From: Deinococcus aquatilis DSM 23025
GTDB taxonomy: Bacteria > Deinococcota > Deinococci > Deinococcales > Deinococcaceae
Reading direction: 5' to 3'
DNA: 24,785 nucleotides
NCBI RefSeq assembly: GCF_000378445.1
Contig: NZ_KB899753.1
Coordinates: 1-24,785, forward strand
The translations under genes were made by a program, and so were the position numbers. How positions within the stretch are numbered: the stretch's first letter is position 1; every line of letters begins with the position of its first letter. Below the pieces are notes generated by a model that was not told the DNA's origin, did no database searches, and saw nothing but the letters and a program-made list of their open reading frames with translations. Below are positions 1-7,175 of this stretch, in pieces.

Positions 1-259
1 TGGTGGGCCGATTCGAGTGGATCTACACGCCGAAACACGCTAGCTGGCTGAATATGGCGGAGTTGGAATTCAGCGCCCTTCAGCGGCAGTGCTTAAATCG
101 GCGGATTCCTTCGCTGGAACGGCTGCGTTCCGAAGTCGAGGCCTGGGTTACCGCGCGTGAACGCGTGGGCATCATCCTCAACTGGCAGTTCTCCACACAG
201 GACGCTCGACGAACCCTCGGACGACACTACGAAGCCGTTCGCATTAATTGAACGCTGTA
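1..259 (+). mobile_element. Right end of an IS630-type insertion sequence
   Basis: This is the terminal part of an element whose left part lies before the window. It holds the transposase C-terminus and ends near the TA at 258-259. Immediately beyond that point, reading leftward on the minus strand, the acetyltransferase-like frame is interrupted. IS630/Tc1-mariner elements insert at TA dinucleotides, so this TA is the likely target duplication. The exact inverted repeat cannot be checked because the other end is missing. Confidence 0.7.
3..251 (+). CDS. IS630 family transposase, C-terminal part (5'-partial)
   Basis: The frame is open at the left window edge, so the real start is outside and the GTG at 3 is not the true start. 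The 82 visible residues match the end of the DDE endonuclease domain of IS630 transposases: the [14 protein letters not shown] motif carries the last catalytic acidic residue, followed by a basic helical tail and a [13 protein letters not shown] end. The protein would cut and join the element ends at TA targets. It is the probable cause of the break in the acetyltransferase-like gene on the opposite strand. Whether the whole element is active cannot be seen. Confidence 0.85.
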   Translation: MGRFEWIYTPKHASWLNMAELEFSALQRQCLNRRIPSLERLRSEVEAWVTARERVGIILNWQFSTQDARRTLGRHYEAVRIN

Positions 260-749
260 CTAGGCTGAGGAACAGCCCATAGCCGCCCAGCAGCGTCAGG
301 GCCAGGGCCGACTGCACCCAAACGCGGGCGCCCACCACCAGGCTCGCCAACAGGGTGGACAGGGCAATCAGTTGCAGCACTCCCAGTCCCAGTGTGAAGC
401 GGTGTTCGGTCACGCTAGTCAGTCCGGCTCCGACCAGATAGAGCAGCGCCGTTCGGGAGACGAGGCGTCTGAAACGGCCTCCTGCAGACCCGCCGCTGCG
501 CCGCGCCGCCGCGTGGGACAAGGGCAGCGCCGCGCCCGCGCAGAACAGGAACCAGGGAAACACCATGTCGGTGAGGGTCACGCTGCCGAATGGGGCGTGC
601 ATGAGCTGCGCCGGTGTCCGGCTCCCCAGCGAAACGTTGTTGACCAGCAGCATCAGCAGCACCGTCAGTCCGCGCCAGGCGTCGAGGGCCGTGAGGCGGG
701 CGGGCGGGCCAGGCGGCGTGACCTCGGGAGCCTGGGCCGAATCTGTCAC
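258..749 (-). pseudogene. Heparan-alpha-glucosaminide N-acetyltransferase-like membrane protein, truncated by IS630
   Basis: The start is GTG at 749, whose GTGA overlaps the stop of the 48-codon ORF upstream. About 163 native residues remain. They contain the family's [20 protein letters not shown] first helix and the [15 protein letters not shown] segment, then several hydrophobic helices. At about 258 the reading frame runs into IS630 sequence. Family members (DUF5009/DUF1624, NagX-like) are about 350-400 residues with many membrane helices, so more than half is gone here. Intact relatives are thought to acetylate amino sugars across the membrane; the substrate here is unknown. The gene lies downstream of the composite promoter at 910-941. 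Confidence 0.75.
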
Positions 750-892
750 CGGGCCACGCCCGACTCAAGCGTGGCGATGGGCTGAAATTCAGCCGCCATA
801 TCCCCGTGGGGACGCAGGCGGTGGCGACTGACCAGAGTCAGGGGCGGGTGGACAGACGAATGACCCAGCGGGGCGGCGCAGCATGCAGGCAT
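746..892 (-). CDS. Small hypothetical protein (48 aa), first gene of the acetyltransferase transcript
   Basis: ATG at 892 is preceded by a strong ribosome-binding site, AAGGAGG at 897-903, with a 4-nt gap. The frame ends in a TGA that overlaps the GTG start of the acetyltransferase-like gene (GTGA), a typical translational coupling. The product is basic, with no membrane helix or known motif. A longer open frame reaches 1096, but the composite promoter at 910-941 places the transcript start near 903, which supports the short version. It may be a coupling leader peptide or the C-terminal remnant of a larger protein. Not recognised by family. Confidence 0.45.
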   Translation of the reverse strand: MPACCAAPLGHSSVHPPLTLVSRHRLRPHGDMAAEFQPIATLESGVAR

Positions 893-909
893 AAGCCCTC
901 CTTCGGGGC

Positions 910-941
910 AGCGTCGTGCGCCCAGGTTAAAGCACGGTATA
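910..941 (-). promoter_or_regulatory. Composite direct-repeat promoter, copy 1 (acetyltransferase operon)
   Basis: Read on the minus strand: TATACC at 941-936, 5 nt, TTAACC at 930-925, 9 nt, then the -10-like hexamer GACGCT at 915-910. Six nt further, the predicted transcript begins just before the AAGGAGG ribosome-binding site of the 48-codon ORF. The layout is identical to that of seven other promoters in the window. Confidence 0.65.
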
Positions 942-1356
942 CCCGGCTGCGGAGCGTTGGTTCGGGGGGATGGGTGGCCCACCGGAGCGCGAGCAGCGGG
1001 ACAGCTGAACCACTGATACGAACCTAAAATGATTTCTGTGCGTGGGTTAGATACGCCGCTGAACTGCCCCCTCTGCTTTGCCGCTTTACAGGCCACCGCG
1101 CTGCTTCGCAGCGGTCAGGCGTGCTCAAGAGCGTCCAGAAGCTCTGCGAGTCCCGCAGGTGGAGAGGGCAACACCAAGATGTTCGAGACTCATTTCAATC
1201 TCGTATGAGGCCCAATACGCGGCTGGGTTCGGGCAGGAGAGCCGGGCACCATCCCGTTCTCACGCTGCCTGAAGGCTGCCTCGTTCATGGATGCAGAGGA
1301 GGGAGACAGGGCCGGGGCGGTAAGCGGCTGCCCGGTACAGAGCGCCTTTGCCGGGC

Positions 1357-1388
1357 TATACGCCGTTTTTACCAACCTCCGGCACACT
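1357..1388 (+). promoter_or_regulatory. Composite direct-repeat promoter, copy 2 (pepSY)
   Basis: TATACG at 1357-1362, 5 nt, TTTACC at 1368-1373, 9 nt, then CACACT at 1383-1388 as the -10-like hexamer. The predicted transcript starts near 1395, giving a leader of about 44 nt that contains the ribosome-binding site AAGGAG at 1426-1431. Confidence 0.65.
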
Positions 1389-1438
1389 CCTCTCAAGCAG
1401 AGGCACCGCGCCGCTGCTCCTACCTAAGGAGAACGACC

Positions 1439-1930
1439 ATGACCAAGAATCTGAGAACCGTCCTGCTGGCCCTCGCCACCACCGCCGCCGTCGGCATCCC
1501 GCTGGCCGGATACGCTTTCGCCCAGACCTCCGCCGCTCCCACCCAGACGATGGCCCAAAACACGGCCCAGCCTGAAGGTGCCGAGGCTGCCGAAGGAACC
1601 GAAAAGGACGAGACACCCACCTACACCAGCAGCATTCAGCTTCCCGCTGAGCAAAGCGGTGCAGAAGTGCCCGACGCGCAGGAACAGGCCGGGTTGCAGG
1701 CGCTGGCCAAGATTACGCCTGAACAGGCCAAACAAGCTGCCCTGGCTGCGGTTCCCGGCACAGTGACCAGCGTGCTGCTCGGTGATGAGAACGGGAACCT
1801 GATCTATGAGGTGGCGATCGGCAAGACGGAGGTCAAGGTGGACGCAGGCAATGCCAAAGTGCTGGATCAGGCTGCGGCCGACACGGAGAACGAAACCGGC
1901 GACGCTGAGGCGGGCGAAACCAACGACTAA
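1439..1930 (+). CDS. Secreted PepSY domain protein
   Basis: The 163-residue protein starts at ATG 1439, 7 nt after AAGGAG. Residues 1-29 form a signal peptide: positive MTKN, a hydrophobic core, then a GYAFAQ cleavage region. A low-complexity acidic linker (about 30-75) follows. Next comes a single PepSY domain (about 85-145), seen in the pattern ITPEQAKQAALAAVPGTVTS, then LIYEVAIG and VKVDAGNAKVL. The tail is acidic. PepSY domains are extracytoplasmic modules that often modulate proteases or act in envelope and metal responses; the role here is unknown. It lies behind composite promoter copy 2 and is followed by a strong hairpin, so it appears to be a single-gene unit. Confidence 0.85.
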   Translation: MTKNLRTVLLALATTAAVGIPLAGYAFAQTSAAPTQTMAQNTAQPEGAEAAEGTEKDETPTYTSSIQLPAEQSGAEVPDAQEQAGLQALAKITPEQAKQAALAAVPGTVTSVLLGDENGNLIYEVAIGKTEVKVDAGNAKVLDQAAADTENETGDAEAGETND

Positions 1931-1946
1931 ACTCGGTTGACTCCCA

Positions 1947-1988
1947 ACTGAGAACCACCCTGCCTCAAGTGGCAGGGTGGTTCTCAGT
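1947..1988. terminator. Perfect 18-bp stem hairpin after pepSY
   Basis: An uninterrupted 18-bp inverted repeat (1947-1964 and 1971-1988) with a 6-nt TCAAGT loop begins 16 nt after the PepSY stop. There is no T-tract, so its action as an intrinsic terminator is an inference from position and strength. It could also stabilise the mRNA 3' end. Confidence 0.7.
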
Positions 1989-2199
1989 CGCTTTCCAGTG
2001 AAGTCAACACTCCATCCGGGCCGCCCAGGAGGAGGTGGGCCGGCCCCACAGTTTGGACAACTTTGAGTAGAAACTCGGCTCAAGCACAGGGGACAGAAGT
2101 TGAAGCCGGCCGAGTCAGCCGTGTGTCAGCGACAAATGTGGTCTATGGGCGTTCTAAAACGCTTGTCAGCCTCCTACCAGAACGCTGGCACGTTGTGCG

Positions 2200-2589
2200 G
2201 AAGCAAGCACCTCTCCTTGGTTTAGGCATTCTGCTCGGAGGCGAGCATGGCAGTCTCCGAGCCCGGAACCGACTGAATTCAAATACTTGGTGCGGGAACG
2301 CGGAGTCCTGCTGGTGACGCTGACTGAGGAGCGCCACAGGCAAGAGGCGCTGAACCACCGTGAAATCAGCGCCTAGAGTCGCAACGTCTAGGCGCGGGAG
2401 CGGATCACGTTGCTGCAGGAACAGCTCACTCGGCTGGAGGACGGGGTGCAGCAGCGGGTCTTTCAGCAAGCCTAGGTGAACCGGGACAGTGCCCGCCAGG
2501 TTTAGGGGCATTCCGAGCTGACCTTCCGGTCTCGAAGACAGCAGCGGAGTGGAGCCCACGGAAACCGCCTTCTCTTCTGCAGCGCGTAG
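2200..2589 (+). pseudogene. Decayed coiled-coil-like gene with multiple amber stops
   Basis: One plus-strand frame reads as protein-like sequence, for example FKYLVRERGVLLVTLTEER at about 2278-2334 and ITLLQEQLTRLEDGVQQRV at about 2407-2463. It is interrupted by TAG at 2374, 2389, 2473 and 2503 and closes with TAG at 2587. Each internal TAG sits where a glutamine (CAG) would fit a charged helical protein. No promoter or start is evident, and the 5' part may continue in another frame at about 2160-2270. The family is not recognised. The surrounding 1990-2730 shows nothing else I can support. Confidence 0.4.
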
Positions 2590-2702
2590 GCTGCTGCTGT
2601 GCGCCCGTTTTGCCCAGGACAGCATTGAACGCACAAGAGAACACCCACGTTTCTCCATGCGCTTAGGCGTGCTCACTCTAAACCCAGTGGCCTGCCACTG
2701 TT

Positions 2703-2729
2703 GAGCAGGAAAGGGCTCTTCCCCTGCTT
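2703..2729 (-). terminator. Weak hairpin after dedA
   Basis: An AGCAGG/CCTGCT stem (2704-2709 with 2723-2728) lies just beyond the dedA stop on the minus strand. The stem is short and there is no clear T-run, so this is only a candidate. Confidence 0.3.
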
Positions 2730-2732
2730 GAC

Positions 2733-3329
2733 TCAGACGGAACGCCGTGCCCGTCGAAATTCAAGGGCCACAGGTATCAGCGAGAGCACCACGACCCCGC
2801 CCACAATCATGAGAATGTAGCGGTCCAGATGCGGGATCAAGCCACCCAACAGATATCCGGCCAAAGGCACACTGATTCCCCACAGAACGGCGCCAATCAA
2901 GTTATAGGCGAGGAATGTTCCGTAAGGCATATGCCCGACCCCCGCGAGGGTAGGGGCCACAGTCCGCGCGACTGGGATAAAACGAGCAACGACGACTGCA
3001 AATTTGCCGTATTTCTCAAAATAGGCCTGCGTTCTGGTCACAAACTCTGGCCGGAACACCCGGCTGTTTTGGCGGGCGAACACGGCTGGGCCGTAGCGCC
3101 GCCCGATCAAGTAACCCACGGTATCGCCCAACACAGCGCCGGCAACAATGGCGGCCATGGCGCCCCACAGATTCAGGCTGCCCTGCTGCGCCACGATGCC
3201 TGCCGTGATGAGCAGGCTGTCTCCAGGCAAGAAAAATCCGGCGAGCAGACCGGTTTCAGCAAACACGATCGCGAAAATTCCCGCGTAAGAGACGGTATGC
3301 AGCAGGGTCGGAATGTCAAACAGATTCAT
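2733..3329 (-). CDS. DedA family membrane protein
   Basis: The 198-residue integral membrane protein has the DedA/SNARE-associated domain. Visible family residues are E25, the F33-LPGD stretch (PGD 35-37), the [13 protein letters not shown] loop (68-80), and R116, P119, R122 and G130 in the [16 protein letters not shown] motif. Length and topology are normal for the family. Some DedA proteins are established transporters that recycle undecaprenyl phosphate; whether this one does so is inferred from context. ATG 3329 lies 6 nt after the -10-like TAGGGT, implying a leaderless transcript from composite promoter copy 3. The neighbouring genes are unrelated, so it is probably monocistronic. Confidence 0.92.
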   Translation of the reverse strand: MNLFDIPTLLHTVSYAGIFAIVFAETGLLAGFFLPGDSLLITAGIVAQQGSLNLWGAMAAIVAGAVLGDTVGYLIGRRYGPAVFARQNSRVFRPEFVTRTQAYFEKYGKFAVVVARFIPVARTVAPTLAGVGHMPYGTFLAYNLIGAVLWGISVPLAGYLLGGLIPHLDRYILMIVGGVVVLSLIPVALEFRRARRSV

Positions 3330-3335
3330 GGGCGC

Positions 3336-3367
3336 ACCCTAACTGGAGAAGGTAAAGTCGAGGTATA
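3336..3367 (-). promoter_or_regulatory. Composite direct-repeat promoter, copy 3 (dedA)
   Basis: Read on the minus strand: TATACC at 3367-3362, 5 nt, TTTACC at 3356-3351, 9 nt, then TAGGGT at 3341-3336. Six nt separate that hexamer from the dedA ATG, so the mRNA is probably leaderless. This copy best matches the consensus. Confidence 0.75.
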
Positions 3368-3417
3368 CGCGGGCGCAGGGAGCGGCTGGGCCAGGCACGT
3401 TAGGCCTGTCCCGCCCT

Positions 3418-3837
3418 TCAGTCCAGCCCCGAGAGTTTGGTCAGCAGGCCCGATTCCACCGTCAGACCCGGCCCGAAGGCCATCGCGCAGACCCGCTCGT
3501 CGTCGTGGGCGCTGTGCAACAGACTGCGCAGAATAAACAGCACGGTGGCGCTGCTCATGTTGCCGTACTCGCGCAGCACGTCCCGCGAGGGCTGCAGTTG
3601 TTCGGGCGTCAGGTTCAGGGCGGTTTCTACCTTGTCTAGAATGCTGCGCCCGCCGGGGTGAATGGCCCAGTGCTGCACAGCGTTTTGGGGGCCAGCAGCC
3701 AGCGCAGGCTCACGGGAGAGCAGCGGCACTAGTGCGCCCGAAATATGCGTTTCGATGATCGACGGCACGTACGTACTCAGCACCATGTCGTAACCGAGGT
3801 CGCCAATCGTCCACGCCATATCTGCTGTTCTGAGCCG
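3418..3837 (-). pseudogene. Type III polyketide synthase (chalcone synthase-like), C-terminal remnant
   Basis: About 135 residues match the C-terminal half of chalcone/stilbene-synthase-like enzymes. The catalytic His lies in WAIHPGG and the catalytic Asn in EYGNMSS; the end GFGPG-type loop reads AFGPGLTVE. The N-terminal half with the active-site Cys is missing. Homology begins around the TADMAWTIGDLGYD segment, near 3830, where the sequence changes to the promoter of the divergent gene at 3880. Intact enzymes condense malonyl-CoA extender units. This fragment cannot be active alone. A longer open frame reaching 4332 is a shadow of the two genes opposite. Confidence 0.8.
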
Positions 3838-3867
3838 CGAACGGAGGCCAGGACGCAGCTTGACCGA

Positions 3868-3873
3868 TATGAT
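3868..3873 (+). promoter_or_regulatory. Leaderless -10 element TATGAT
   Basis: TATGAT ends 6 nt before the ATG at 3880, the spacing expected for a leaderless transcript. This fixes the start of the gene at 3880, although the frame is open further upstream to 3745. Confidence 0.5.
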
Positions 3874-3879
3874 GCGGGT

Positions 3880-4245
3880 ATGGCAGAGGGAACTCTGGAG
3901 ATCGTGTGGTTGATGCCGGAAGCCCACGTGGTTAACGTAATGCTCGCGGTGGATCAGGATGAATTGGGGCGCCCGCTGCAAGTTGACCCTGATCCTCACC
4001 GGGTCTGGACGCTCAGCGGTCTGCTGCGCTCGCCCCCGCCCCGCTTTGGCAGCCCGGTCACGCTTCGTTTGCAGCGGGCCACCGGCGGCAATTGGGGCAT
4101 GGTGACCTACCGGGGCAGGATCTACCTGTCTGAGTGGGCCAAGGGCCAGCCACCAATCCAGGCAGACATGGACCACGCCCTGCGGTTGGGTTGGATGGGC
4201 CCTATCGCCCCCCTGCTGCTCAGTTGGGAACAACAGGGCCACTAG
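3880..4245 (+). CDS. Hypothetical protein (121 aa)
   Basis: A soluble-looking 121-residue protein with no signal peptide or membrane helix. The start at ATG 3880 is chosen because the -10 hexamer TATGAT lies 6 nt upstream. The sequence alternates hydrophobic and charged residues, with a GNWGMVTYRGRIYLSEWAKG stretch suggesting beta structure. I do not recognise a family. Its stop overlaps the stop of the convergent gene at 4242 by 4 nt. It begins within 50 bp of the polyketide synthase break, so its arrival and that truncation may be linked. Confidence 0.7.
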   Translation: MAEGTLEIVWLMPEAHVVNVMLAVDQDELGRPLQVDPDPHRVWTLSGLLRSPPPRFGSPVTLRLQRATGGNWGMVTYRGRIYLSEWAKGQPPIQADMDHALRLGWMGPIAPLLLSWEQQGH

Positions 4246-4601
4246 AACGGCAGGCTGTCGCCCTCCCGCATCATCCGCATGCCCTCCGAATCGCGTACCG
4301 CGAGTACGGGGGCTTTGCGCGTCATGGGGCATGCGGGTAAGGTCTCCATTCGCACGCGGGTCAGCAGGTAGTCTAAGCCTTCCAAAGCAGCGGCCTTCCC
4401 ATCATCGTCGAGGGCTTGTTTTGATACGTACACGGTGCCGCCCCGCGCGGACCGTCCGGTATCCCCGCGCTGGCGGGCCATGAACACGAGGGCGCTCGGG
4501 TCTGGACTGGTATGGCTGCTCACCTGCACGGAGAAGGCGTTCGCCTGCCCCAGCTGAGTCAGGAGCTTTTGCCCCACGGCGTGCATCTCGGCTTCGGTCA
4601 T
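4242..4601 (-). CDS. Hypothetical protein (119 aa)
   Basis: A 119-residue cytoplasmic protein without recognisable domains. It has a predicted N-terminal helix, then beta-like segments such as FSVQVSSHTS and GGTVYVSKQALDDDGK, and a C-terminal LAVRDSEGMRMMREGDS. The start is ATG 4601, preceded at 6 nt by TAGGCT, which indicates a leaderless mRNA. Convergent with the gene at 3880, its stop overlaps that gene's stop. Intact length and codon use suggest a functional gene of unknown role. Confidence 0.7.
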   Translation of the reverse strand: MTEAEMHAVGQKLLTQLGQANAFSVQVSSHTSPDPSALVFMARQRGDTGRSARGGTVYVSKQALDDDGKAAALEGLDYLLTRVRMETLPACPMTRKAPVLAVRDSEGMRMMREGDSLPF

Positions 4602-4607
4602 TCATTC

Positions 4608-4613
4608 AGCCTA
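4608..4613 (-). promoter_or_regulatory. Leaderless -10 element TAGGCT
   Basis: TAGGCT on the minus strand ends 6 nt before ATG 4601. No composite repeat lies upstream of it, so this appears to be an ordinary leaderless promoter. Confidence 0.45.
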
Positions 4614-5334
4614 GCGTTCTGGCCGCCGGCTATCTCCGGACTGGGCGGACGATACCACTCATGCGGCTAGCATCTTGATACCCCTGAGCCAAATCGTTGC
4701 CATGTGCCGTGAAATGCAGCCCGCCCCGCGTCAGCTGCTGCGTGTACTACCCCTTCAGCTCAACCGGTCGAGTCGAGACCATTTCGAGGATGGCCGTTCC
4801 CAGATGCGGTGGACTGTGTTGCTGAAGGCTCAGGTCAGGAACGTTTTGGGAGTAGACCAGTTCCATCTCATCGCCATGCCGGAAAAATCCAGCAGCCACC
4901 GAGCGTGAATTGCTTTCTTGGGTGTAGAGGATGGCCTGGAAGTGGAAGGCTGTCTAGCGAATCACTAAAAAGACTGTTCTGGGGCGAGAGGTCGCTGAAC
5001 GCCCAGCGGAGCATCAACAGAAGTGAGCACGCCCTTCCGAGTGCCCTGAACATCTGGAACAGGCCAGCCGAAGAGAGGGCTGCGTCCCAACTGGGTGTGC
5101 CACAGCCAGCCGTTGAACAGGGTTAAGAAGGCCCCGAACAGAAGTAAGGCCCACCCCGACACGTCTTTCAGATGAGGAGGGAGCTACACAGGGCCAAGCA
5201 AAGTACTGACACACTTGCGGCCGGAGCGATATCCAGAGCCCTTGTTGAGCCCTAAATGATGACTGTCCCAGACTTGACCGACACCTCCTCCCCCGGAAAG
5301 AAAGTGTGCGGCGTTCCGGGTTTGACCCCGCTCC
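4614..5334. other. Long gap with only a possible gene fragment
   Basis: Most of this 720-nt stretch shows no convincing gene. A minus-strand frame at 4965-5186 encodes a hydrophobic segment, GWALLLFGAFLTLFNGWLW, followed by a proline-rich end. It resembles a membrane-protein fragment but has no ribosome-binding site or -10 element, and its only start is GTG 5162. A plus-strand frame at 4675-4908 lacks any support. The region is probably decayed sequence. Confidence 0.35.
5292..5320 (-). terminator. Candidate hairpin after the GNAT gene
   Basis: A 7-bp CCCGGAA/TTCCGGG stem (5292-5298 and 5314-5320) lies 15 nt beyond the GNAT stop. The loop is 15 nt and the T-run is poor, so the call is weak. 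Confidence 0.3.
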
Positions 5335-6138
5335 TCACTGGTGCCAGATATACGGCATTGTGGTCGTCACCGGTACGAGGCCGCTGCGCTCCAAAATGGG
5401 GCGCGAGGCGGCCGTACAGTCGCTGTGGAGATACCGGACGCCCCGGGCCAAGGCAGACTGTGCCCGCGCTGCTGTCAACGCCCGGTAGATCCCCTGGCCG
5501 CGCCAGTCGGGCACGGTACCCCCGCCCCATAAGCCCGCAAACTCACTGTGTGCCACCACTTCGAGGCGGCCCACACACACCACCTCAGTCGCCGTTTCCG
5601 CAATCCAGAGTTCGAGGAGGTCTGCATTGCGCTCTAGGCGGCGCATGGCGTCTTCAACGCCAAAAGCAACCCCAAAGGCTCTGGCCTGTGCAGCTGCAGC
5701 CTTCACCACCTCGGGATAGGGGTTCGGCACGTTGTCAATCCGCCGCAGCCGCACACCTGCTGGCAGGGCCACGTCTCCAGCCAGCAGCACCGCCTCGCCC
5801 ACCATGACAGTCTCTGGCTCTTCGGGTTCAAACCCGTGGGCTCTCAAGCGGTCTGCCAACTCGGGCGGGCCATCATGCCCGCGCGTTTTCCATTCGGCTG
5901 AAGCGATCTGCCCATCCGCCCGGTAGTGCTCAACTGTTTGAGCGATCAAATCGTCTAACGCCGCACCGTTGTAGCCATCGAGCGTGCGGTAAGAGACGAA
6001 CCCCCGATCACCGAACTTGCCTCGCCAGAGAGGGCCAGCCCGGTCAACACTGGTGGCAGACACCATTTCGGCTTGTTCACGCAACTGGGCGTCATACGCT
6101 GCCAGCAAGCGTTGTGGGTCGTCTTGTGGTCTGGTCAT
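5335..6138 (-). CDS. GNAT family N-acetyltransferase
   Basis: The 267-residue protein has a GNAT fold in its C-terminal half (about 128-267). The acetyl-CoA pyrophosphate loop is RGQGIY at 213-218, preceded by a beta-bulge strand AGLWGGGTVP and followed by the helix LTAARAQSALARG. The N-terminal 125 residues form an extra domain of the kind found in two-domain GNATs. The substrate is unknown. ATG 6138 is chosen over an upstream in-frame start because TACTCT at 6145-6150 lies 6 nt before it, the leaderless pattern. It stands alone; several long frames on the opposite strand are shadows. Confidence 0.85.
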   Translation of the reverse strand: MTRPQDDPQRLLAAYDAQLREQAEMVSATSVDRAGPLWRGKFGDRGFVSYRTLDGYNGAALDDLIAQTVEHYRADGQIASAEWKTRGHDGPPELADRLRAHGFEPEEPETVMVGEAVLLAGDVALPAGVRLRRIDNVPNPYPEVVKAAAAQARAFGVAFGVEDAMRRLERNADLLELWIAETATEVVCVGRLEVVAHSEFAGLWGGGTVPDWRGQGIYRALTAARAQSALARGVRYLHSDCTAASRPILERSGLVPVTTTMPYIWHQ

Positions 6139-6144
6139 GGCTTG

Positions 6145-6150
6145 AGAGTA
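6145..6150 (-). promoter_or_regulatory. Leaderless -10 element TACTCT
   Basis: TACTCT on the minus strand ends 6 nt before the GNAT ATG at 6138. No direct-repeat element is found at the expected distance, so this gene is outside the proposed regulon. Confidence 0.5.
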
Positions 6151-6492
6151 GCGCCCCTCCCAACCGTCTCCGTGCCGCGTAACCTGCCTCAGTCCCCACT
6201 GGCCCACTGAGAAACCGCATGTCGCAAGCATGTACAGGCGCTGGCCTGTGCATGTTCATACTCCTGAACCATGCGGGGGACCGAGTCCTGCACAGGGAGC
6301 GGGTGTGCCGAGCGGCTCGGCACCAGGCTCGCCCAAAAACACCCGTTAAGAGACGGTGTGGCGTGTCGGCAGGAGGAAAGCAATTGCATGAGATGGTGAT
6401 GCCAATCGGAAAGAATCTCGTCCCAGACAGTCTACTTTCCTTAACAGACGTTTCCGAGCGAATGTGGCTGTGACCCGACTGACGGCTCACAG
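6151..6492. other. Intergenic region without a supported gene
   Basis: This 340-nt gap between the divergent GNAT and PAP2 genes contains open frames on both strands (for example 6219-6473 plus). None has a ribosome-binding site, a -10 element or recognisable protein. Only its right edge, the composite promoter of the PAP2 operon, is assigned. Confidence 0.4.
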
Positions 6493-6524
6493 TATACCGG
6501 GCCTTTACTTCAGGTGGCCAAGAT
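6493..6524 (+). promoter_or_regulatory. Composite direct-repeat promoter, copy 4 (PAP2/two-component operon)
   Basis: TATACC at 6493-6498, 5 nt, TTTACT at 6504-6509, 9 nt, then CAAGAT at 6519-6524. The ATG at 6531 follows 6 nt later. Because the response regulator encoded in this operon is a candidate for binding the repeats, this copy would make the system autoregulated. Confidence 0.7.
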
Positions 6525-6530
6525 GGAGGC

Positions 6531-7175
6531 ATGAGAATGACTGCAAAACTTCCGGTTCAGCCTCCAACTGCGGCAGTTCGCTGGGGCGGAATACTTGCCC
6601 CCACCGGAGCGTTGGCCGCCCTCGGAGCTGAGGTGATCGAGCGTGAACCGTTTGCTTACGAACAAGCCAGTATGCTCTGGCTGCATGCCCACACTTCAGC
6701 AGCACTCCTGTCTTTCAGCACGTTCATGAACGTCTTGGGTGGGCCATGGGTGAGCTTTCCCCTGATGGCGCTGCTGCCAGCTGCGTTGTGGCTGAGAGGC
6801 TCCCGAGCCGGCGCGTTGTTCGCGCTGACAGCCCTCTGGAGTGCAGTGGGGGCGCAGTGGTTCCTCAAACTGCTCTACGGGCGGCCCCGGCCAGACTTGT
6901 GGCCCGACGCCGTCTTTGTCTCTGGGCTTTCGTTTCCCAGCGGACACGTGACGATGGCAGCGGCGCTCGCCGGCGTGCTGACAGTGCTGACTTGGCGAAC
7001 CCCTGCAAGGTGGTCTGTCCTGATGTTGGGCCTCGGGTACGTGGCACTGATGGGCCTGTCCCGCGTCGTCTTGGGCGTGCATTACCCCACCGACGTCCTC
7101 GCCGGTGTCTTGACCGCGCTGCTGTGTGTGGCGGCCGCCTCGGGTCTGCTGCGCCGGGGCCAGGGGGGGCGCTGA
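6531..7175 (+). CDS. PAP2 family phosphatase
   Basis: The 214-residue membrane protein carries the complete three-part PAP2 signature: K113-x-x-x-x-R118-P119 (KLLYGRPRP), PSGH at 136-139, and S177-R with H184 and D188 (SRVVLGVHYPTD). About five to six membrane helices surround it. PAP2 enzymes remove phosphate from phosphatidate, phosphatidylglycerophosphate or undecaprenyl diphosphate; the lipid-carrier role is inferred from the regulon. ATG 6531 fits the leaderless promoter. An alternative ATG 6537 lies 7 nt after GGAGG (6525-6529) and would need a longer transcript. The stop overlaps the next start (TGATG). Confidence 0.9.
   Translation: MRMTAKLPVQPPTAAVRWGGILAPTGALAALGAEVIEREPFAYEQASMLWLHAHTSAALLSFSTFMNVLGGPWVSFPLMALLPAALWLRGSRAGALFALTALWSAVGAQWFLKLLYGRPRPDLWPDAVFVSGLSFPSGHVTMAAALAGVLTVLTWRTPARWSVLMLGLGYVALMGLSRVVLGVHYPTDVLAGVLTALLCVAAASGLLRRGQGGR

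Larger units (their letters stand above)
893..1438. other. Intergenic region with divergent regulated promoters
   Basis: This 546-nt gap separates the acetyltransferase operon (leftward) from the PepSY gene (rightward). It holds composite promoter copy 1 at 910-941 and copy 2 at 1357-1388. Between about 1000 and 1350 I see only a small GC hairpin near 1098-1118 and no convincing gene. Confidence 0.5.

Noticed and set aside
893..1096. Extension of the 48-codon ORF to 1096
   Set aside because: The extension crosses the composite promoter and has no start signals; the AAGGAGG-ATG at 892 is far better.
2274..2589. TAG recoded as glutamine
   Set aside because: All confident genes in the window end at standard stops and no suppressor tRNA is present; decay explains the pattern better.
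3820..4332. Long minus-strand frame continuing the polyketide synthase remnant
   Set aside because: It is the shadow of the two real small genes; no synthase homology is seen before about 3837.
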